A DNA stretch of 64,000 bases. Origin: Hydractinia symbiolongicarpus. Lineage: Eukaryota > Cnidaria > Hydrozoa > Anthoathecata > Hydractiniidae. The translations under genes were made by a program, and so were the position numbers. Shown piece after piece: positions 59,201 to 64,000 of this stretch. The notes beneath the pieces are model-generated. The model saw nothing but the letters and a program-made list of their open reading frames with translations. It did no database searches and was not told where the DNA came from. Every line of letters begins with the position of its first letter. Position 1 is the first letter of the stretch. The stretch is from contig NC_079875.1 in the NCBI RefSeq assembly GCF_029227915.1, forward strand, positions 11,221,001-11,285,000, in the 5' to 3' direction.

Positions 59201-62200
59201 ACTCACTGGTCCAGTACCAAGACTATCAAGAAAAGAAAGAGCACGTTGACGAAGCTCAATTTTTCCTTCATTGGGATAATACGTCTCTGGTACGACGATT
59301 CTTCGGATGGCTTTCATCATCAGAAATTCTTGAAATTGTGCGAAAACCAATTGAAGAAGATCAGCTAAAATTAAAAGTGATGTCCCATAAAAATTGATAA
59401 AAAACAACAATTAACAACAAAAACAACAACAAACAACAATAAAAACAACAAACAACAACAACGAACAACAGGATATATAAAACAACTGCAATATTTCAAC
59501 CCTTTAATGGAAATGGGTTGTTCTCATGTGGGAATCCTTGTCCCCGGTGTTCTCATGTGGGAATAACGATAGGTTGTGTACACTTAATGAAAGTGGTCTT
59601 CCGATTGTCTGCAAACGGCCTGGTACTGGGGAGAAAAATTAATTCAAATTCCAAAAATTCCTAATATATTAAAAATTCTTGTGCTAATAACCAACTTTTG
59701 TGTTTGCGCGACTTTAAAGTTGTGATACGGATACACAAACAAGCAAACGGGTAAAGCTATGCGGAATAAAAAGGGCGTGCGAACGCGTGGAATTATCCAC
59801 GGTCTACCAACTAGTTTTTTAATTGTTGGCAAGAAAAGGATAAACAACAGATCATTTACTTACCTTCGTCCAACTCCGAGTCTTCATCTAAAAACAAACA
59901 AAAACATGAATTAACCAGTAGTTTCAAAAAAAGTAGACTAACTAGTCTTGTTAGGTCTCTGTTAGACAAAACAGTCACACAGAAACACAGTCACTCAACT
60001 GCAGATAAGTGAGAGAAGCGTTGTGTAGACAGCGATTTCTGAATTCACAAACTGATTTTAATATACCAAAAATTCTCAGCCCATAGGATATCAGATTTAA
60101 GTCTTTACATATCTGATTATGGCTTTTTGATTAAAAAAATTCTGATGCGATGCCTCCATTTTTCGTCCACAAATCCGTTTTTATGACAGCGTTTTAAAAA
60201 ACTTTTATATCCTTACAATTGACAAATTTGGAGATCACGAATTGAACGGATTTCACCGTAACATGTGTGCGATCAAAGCTTTGATAGTAACGATATTTAC
60301 GCTTTGCTATTTTGCAATGACGTTTAGAAGTAAATTTAGTTTATCTCTACGAAGGAATAAAAATGAAGGTATCCTTAAGATCTAACCAATAACCTAAGAG
60401 TCTGCTCTGAACATCCACTCTGAACACAAGTTTAACAAGTAAAAAGCGTGAATCTAATACAGAAATAATATTTAATAATTATTTGTCTGTTGTAACATTT
60501 TGACAAGGATTGCAGTAAAATCTGAAGACAAATTTAGTTACCGTAACTTTGAAATTGTCTCTGTTGTAAGATTAAAAAATAATAAATCACAAACCTCGGA
60601 CATGAAACATAGAGGGCTGCTTCACATCCCATGATCCTTTAGCAAAGTATTCATAGCCACGATTCTCGAAAATCCAATCAACAGCAAATGGATAGTTAGC
60701 TTTGCTTGCTAGTGAGACGTGATGCGCACAACCAAGGAAGTAGTACTGTATAAAAAGGTTGTATATTATATAGACAATAACTTTGGCCTGTTGCCATTCT
60801 TATCTAAGTTTGTTGTTTGTTTTGTTTTGCTTGTTCGTTTTGTTTGTTCGTTTTGTTTTGTTTTGTTGTCTTTTCAGAGGTGGAGAGATGTCGTACTCAA
60901 ATGAAGATAAAATAGATAAATACCGTTACAAATTTTCCTTTATTAACTCTCTAAATGCGTCACAACACAAAGAAAAAGTATAGTTTTTACCTGTAGAATG
61001 CAAGAGGCCCATGCCTTTTCTTTCATATGAATGACAGCGGTTGCATATGCTGTACACAAGAGTTCATGATCTCCAGAAACTTCTGCAGCATATATGGAGT
61101 TCATTAAGTAACAAGCAGCTTCAAGATAGCTACTAGAAGGATCTAGAAAAAAAGAAACCTTTTTATTAGAACAAGAGTTCGCAAACTCATACATATTGTT
61201 CCCTTATCTTTGTTTATGTAAAAACTTTTCTATTGTGCCATATTATGTTGCAATGCAGTAGTTGGCAACAATTAATTATGGATCTCCATAATAATAGCCG
61301 TCGCCTATCTGTTACGAAACACAAAATGTGACCTTTTTGTTGTTTGTTGTTGTTTGTTCCACAGGCTGACCACTAGAATACGAATATTTTTTCATTATTT
61401 CAAATCAGAGAGTTTATAGATAATACAGCCTGTGATTTGCATTAGATTATGATGTCATTTAAAGAATTTGTCTATACCATTTTCTGGCAGTATTTTGGGG
61501 CATTTTCGTTTCTTTTTTATTTGCATACTTTTAACTATTTTTATAAAATTTTTGCGATTTTATCAATATGACTTTTCCACACTTTTCCAATTATATTAAT
61601 TCAGAATACACCATACTTTTTTCTTAGGGATTGGTTTGATTCAGCTGTATGACTTTCTTAAAGCAACATAAATTTCCAGAAAATCCTCCTTTAGTCATGT
61701 AAAGGATAAAAGAAAGTATGAACTAGGTTTATTGGTTTGTACACATTTACTTTACTGTGAAATATCAAAACCAGTCACACCAGCATCTTATTACCTGTCA
61801 ACATCTGGTTTACAAGATTTACTATGTAAACAATTATTTTTTTTCATATCTGTAAGAATTTATTTTCATATTTTTACATATTCATTTCCAAGTGACGAGA
61901 ATAAAAGACAACCAGTATTCCCCCACTTTAGTGATTTAAAACAAACCACTTTTTCTAAAAGAACAAAATTATGGTTTCAGGTTACGTATTTTTCAGTGAT
62001 TTATTTTTCATGCTGGCTTGAAAATTGTCTGTTTTTCTAGATGTATTACTTCTCATTATCAAAAGTTCCAGATTCAGCTGAGAAACTGTTTGTCAAAGTT
62101 TAAAAAGTCCTATCAACCACGCCTTCCTAGTAAAAGTAGTTCATCAGGATACTCTGGCTGGGCAAATAATACATGTGATGGACCTTTTATACAAAATTTG

Positions 62201-62515
62201 TAGGAAGGCCCATTGTTTACATTGTAAATATTACTACTCACCTTTCAAGGCAATTTCATGTAGTTTTTTGTACGCTTCTGCTGATAACTTGGCTACAAAT
62301 TCTTCCTCTTCTTTGTCTGTCGCAAGTGATAATTTCGAGGGCAATATAGATCGACCAATCGATTGCATTGCTGTGAAAATTCCAAGCTGGTACAAAATAT
62401 GACAACAACATTTCCACAAGAAACTCGGAAGTTGACCATAAAATGTTTTCGGACAGCTGTTTCCAATCACAAACAATGCAATGCGGACAAAACCCTTTGC
62501 ATCTTCATATTCATG
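56113..62515 (-). CDS. SREBF: Sterol regulatory element-binding protein, C-terminal regulatory domain (5' part off window)
   Basis: Coding exons: 62515-62242, 61142-60991, 60745-60595, 59887-59864, 59364-59043, 58563-58356, 57900-57739, 56211-56113, giving 463 codons plus stop with all phases matching. SREBPs are ER membrane precursors whose cytosolic C-terminal domain binds SCAP. After sterol-regulated cleavage the bHLH-zipper half drives lipid-synthesis genes. Seen here: EAYKKLHEIALKG, AYATAVIHMKEKAW, WIFENRGYEYFAKGSWDV and a W-W motif (YGWWGTAFKNLLYVF). These align in order with vertebrate Y-H-K-L-H-Q-L, E-I-Y-V-A-A-A-L-R-V-K, W-L-x-x-P-x-G-H-R-F-F-x-x-G-D-W and K-W-W-A-S-L-T-A-V-V. The bHLH and membrane parts must lie right of 64000. 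The C-terminus is shorter than in vertebrates. Confidence 0.88.
57739..57900 (-). CDS. SREBF: SREBF exon
   Basis: 162 nt, acceptor CATATTTAG, donor AAAA|GTGAGT. Encodes LLLLMCCSLMVEARFTLWQ then a helical stretch; parallels L-F-L-C-D-L-L-L-V-V-R-T-S-L-W-R-Q of SREBP1. The nearer TTGCAG at 57889 would be out of frame. Confidence 0.87.
58356..58563 (-). CDS. SREBF: SREBF exon
   Basis: 208 nt, acceptor TTATATAG, donor TGAG|GTATAG. Encodes HSYISMTKFVIDGYISAQNV through ADCKSEMHE. Phase joins directly to the W-W exon, skipping the open frame at 59018-58844. Confidence 0.82.
59043..59364 (-). CDS. SREBF: SREBF exon with conserved W-W motif
   Basis: 322 nt, acceptor ATTTTAG, donor ACAG|GTTAGC (weak). 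Encodes ADLLQLVFAQFQEFLMMKAI ... VYGWWGTAFKNLLYVFKHGK. If the donor is not used, the frame reads on to a TAG at 58952-58954 and gives an alternative end. Confidence 0.88.
59398..59470 (+). repeat. AAC-rich simple repeat
   Basis: Irregular AACAACAAAAACAAC repeat in a SREBF intron. Confidence 0.85.
59520..59564 (+). repeat. Direct repeat GTTCTCATGTGGGAAT
   Basis: Two exact 16-bp copies at 59520 and 59549 (29-bp spacing) in a SREBF intron. Confidence 0.85.
59754..59820 (+). repeat. Third copy of the CGTGGA hairpin repeat
   Basis: CGTGGAATTATCCACG (about 59789-59804) forms a 6-bp stem and is followed by CTACCAACTAGT, like CTAACGACTA and TTAACAACTA at 19.4-19.5 kb. Partial, diverged copy in a SREBF intron. 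Confidence 0.65.
59864..59887 (-). CDS. SREBF: SREBF 24-nt microexon (acidic insert)
   Basis: Acceptor TGTTTTTAG, donor GAAG|GTAAGT. Encodes DEDSELDE. Exactly eight codons with equal phases on both sides, so inclusion or skipping keeps the frame; a candidate alternative microexon. Confidence 0.72.
60595..60745 (-). CDS. SREBF: SREBF exon
   Basis: 151 nt, acceptor TTTTATACAG, donor CGAG|GTTTGT. Encodes YYFLGCAHHVSLASKANYPF then WIFENRGYEYFAKGSWDV, matching F-L-S-S-A-R-Q-A-C...W-L-C-H-P-V-G-H-R-F-F-V-D-G-D-W in human SREBP1. Confidence 0.92.
60809..60872 (+). repeat. GTTTT/GTTTG simple repeat
   Basis: TTTGTTTTG-type repeat immediately upstream (in transcript sense) of a SREBF exon's polypyrimidine region. 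Confidence 0.8.
60991..61142 (-). CDS. SREBF: SREBF exon
   Basis: 152 nt, acceptor TTTTTTCTAG, donor ACAG|GTAAAA. Encodes SYLEAACYLMNSIYAAEVSG then AYATAVIHMKEKAWASCILQ, paralleling the A-L-S-A-L-N-L-A-E...A-E-I-Y-V-A-A-A-L-R-V-K block of vertebrate SREBPs. Confidence 0.9.
62242..62515 (-). CDS. SREBF: SREBF exon (regulatory domain, most 5' in window)
   Basis: 274 nt, acceptor TTGTTATAG, donor AAAG|GTGAGT. Encodes HEYEDAKGFVRIALFVIGNS through EAYKKLHEIALKG; helical, with the conserved Y-x-K-L-H. Begins in phase 0. Confidence 0.88.
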
Positions 62516-64000
62516 CTATAACAATATAATTATTGAGATATTGATGCAAAGTTTCTACAAAATATTTTGATTGAGACAGACATTGGAATGTTGTTATATC
62601 TTCGTGTTTTAATCACTTTTATTTCATATAGATATGCAAAGCATTTCTTGTTTTTTTCCCTAAAGAATATTTCCTTAGCTCTAAAATTGAGCACTAAAAT
62701 CTCAAACTATTGAACATCATAAGGATATGATCAAAAATATGAGGCTTCATTGTGGACATTAAAAATTTATAAAAAAAAATGACTTTGTCTAATAAAAATT
62801 TCTCAGATGATGGATACTTTTATACTCTACAAGACTGTGTTAAAAAGAAATTAAAAAATATTTTTCTTACAGAATTTGATAAAAAATTACCATTGTTAAG
62901 CTTTAATCGTATTTGTGAAAACCTGGATCTTATTATAGAATCTTTTTAACTAAACTACTTTTCCATATAAATAAAAATAAGAAAAAAAAATATTTACAAA
63001 ATCTATAAGAGCGTTGACAAAATATTAATATTTTAATAACGTTCCTTCTAGTTGTTAATTTTTAACATTTATTTGATATAATTTCTATATTTTTATTTTT
63101 ATTTGCTTTTCTTAAATTAGAAAATCCAACTTAATAGTAATTTAAGTGATAAAATTGTCTACTGTGACGGTAAAATGATAAAACAATAACAATAACTTCA
63201 AAATTGTTAAAATATTATCATTTTGTGTCTGTTTACAAATTATCAGAGTTTGTCTTCTTTTGTAGTAATAGAATTTTAGCCCTTTGAGCTTTGATTATGC
63301 ATAAAGAATGAGGATTTGCCAGTACTAGTTCTTCTATTGGTAAAAATTCAACATACATACATAATTTATTTCATAACATTTCAGTATAGCTATTTCGTTA
63401 ATGTTTTACCGTTATTTGTTTACGTTTGAGATTTCTAGGTGTCTTTAATTGTTATATGAGACTTGTTCTAAATGAAATATCGAAGAATGTGTAGTTTAAC
63501 TTTTTTTTGTTTTATAGCAATTTCGCTATAAAATTAACAAAATCTGACTTTTAGGCTGTTATATTCTTATCACTTCTTTTTTCAAGTCAAAACATCATAA
63601 ATTGTGATAATATGATCCTGTTAGCATTATGTAACAAGAGGAAGTGATTAGAAAATTTTATGCCACGTTTTATCATTTTCAAAGAAATCTCCTTGTTAAA
63701 TTTTTATCATTGTTTTGTTTCCTAGTTTAGTGTTAATAACTTATCCAATTTTGATCCCACCGATATGGTTTCTTCAAAATATGAAAATTTTATCTTTTTC
63801 TAAAGACAACAAAAAATCTGTTTTTTAACAAAATCCGAAGTAATCTTATATAATAATACGGAGTGTTTGTGGCGGCCATAGTGGATATCGTCATTTTCCC
63901 TTGAAGTCACCAAAAGTTTCTTTGAAGTTCCAAAAAAATATGTCTCGAATGTTAAATTTTATGACGTTACGGTGCAACATCAATAACACTACTTTAACGT
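62516..64000. other. Upstream SREBF intron, no exon recognised
   Basis: AT-rich. No further SREBF exon was identified. A 56-codon plus-strand open frame (62779-62949) is the only notable open stretch and is unproven. Confidence 0.5.

Overview
Organism. This is a eukaryotic, AT-rich window (roughly two thirds A+T by eye) with short GT-AG exons, introns of 0.1-7 kb, decayed LINEs and many small inverted-repeat elements. The three protein-coding genes are animal families: an AKAP13/ARHGEF28-type Rho guanine-nucleotide exchange factor, a CREB-regulated transcription coactivator (CRTC) and the sterol regulatory element-binding protein (SREBF). Divergence from vertebrate proteins, base composition and repeat style suggest an early-diverging animal, most likely a cnidarian (possibly a hydrozoan). 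The species call is inference.

Layout. All three genes lie on the minus strand, head to tail. (1) 34.9 kb down to the left edge: the AKAP13/ARHGEF28-like gene. I rebuilt 27 coding exons (34923 to 502) in one uninterrupted frame with every splice phase matching: conserved N-terminal module, ankyrin-like segment, a 388-codon Ser/acidic exon, many small exons, and the first part of the DH (RhoGEF) domain. The rest of DH and PH lies off the left end. (2) 54573 to 41670: a complete CRTC gene, eight coding exons, 479 residues. It has the CREB-binding helix, the SIK-type phosphosite R-R-T-Y-S-D-S, a second S-L-P-D-L site and the C-terminal transactivation domain. (3) 62515 to 56113: the last eight coding exons (463 codons) of SREBF, encoding the C-terminal regulatory (SCAP-binding) domain. 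Its bHLH-zipper and membrane segments lie beyond the right end.

Mobile and repeated DNA. A decayed sense-strand LINE with endonuclease and reverse transcriptase fragments (about 48.2-51.4 kb) sits in CRTC intron 2. A 5'-truncated LINE 3' end (9.87-10.44 kb, plus strand) sits in the GEF gene. Three short elements share CAACCTCG-type inverted ends and are flanked by 9-bp direct duplications (14264-14401, 39615-39662, 40195-40273), defining one MITE family. Other foldback elements lie at 53440-54115 (flanked by TA), 37490-38061 and 42578-42776. A 51-bp minisatellite fills much of one GEF intron, and a hairpin-bearing repeat occurs in tandem at 19.25-19.54 kb with a partner near 59.79 kb.

How the genes relate. 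CRTC (cAMP/CREB transcription), the Rho exchange factor and SREBF (lipid homeostasis) are separate pathways; nothing here shows co-regulation. The neighbourhood may be of evolutionary interest because human AKAP13 and CRTC3 lie on the same arm of chromosome 15. I saw no tRNA, rRNA, snRNA or CRISPR array.
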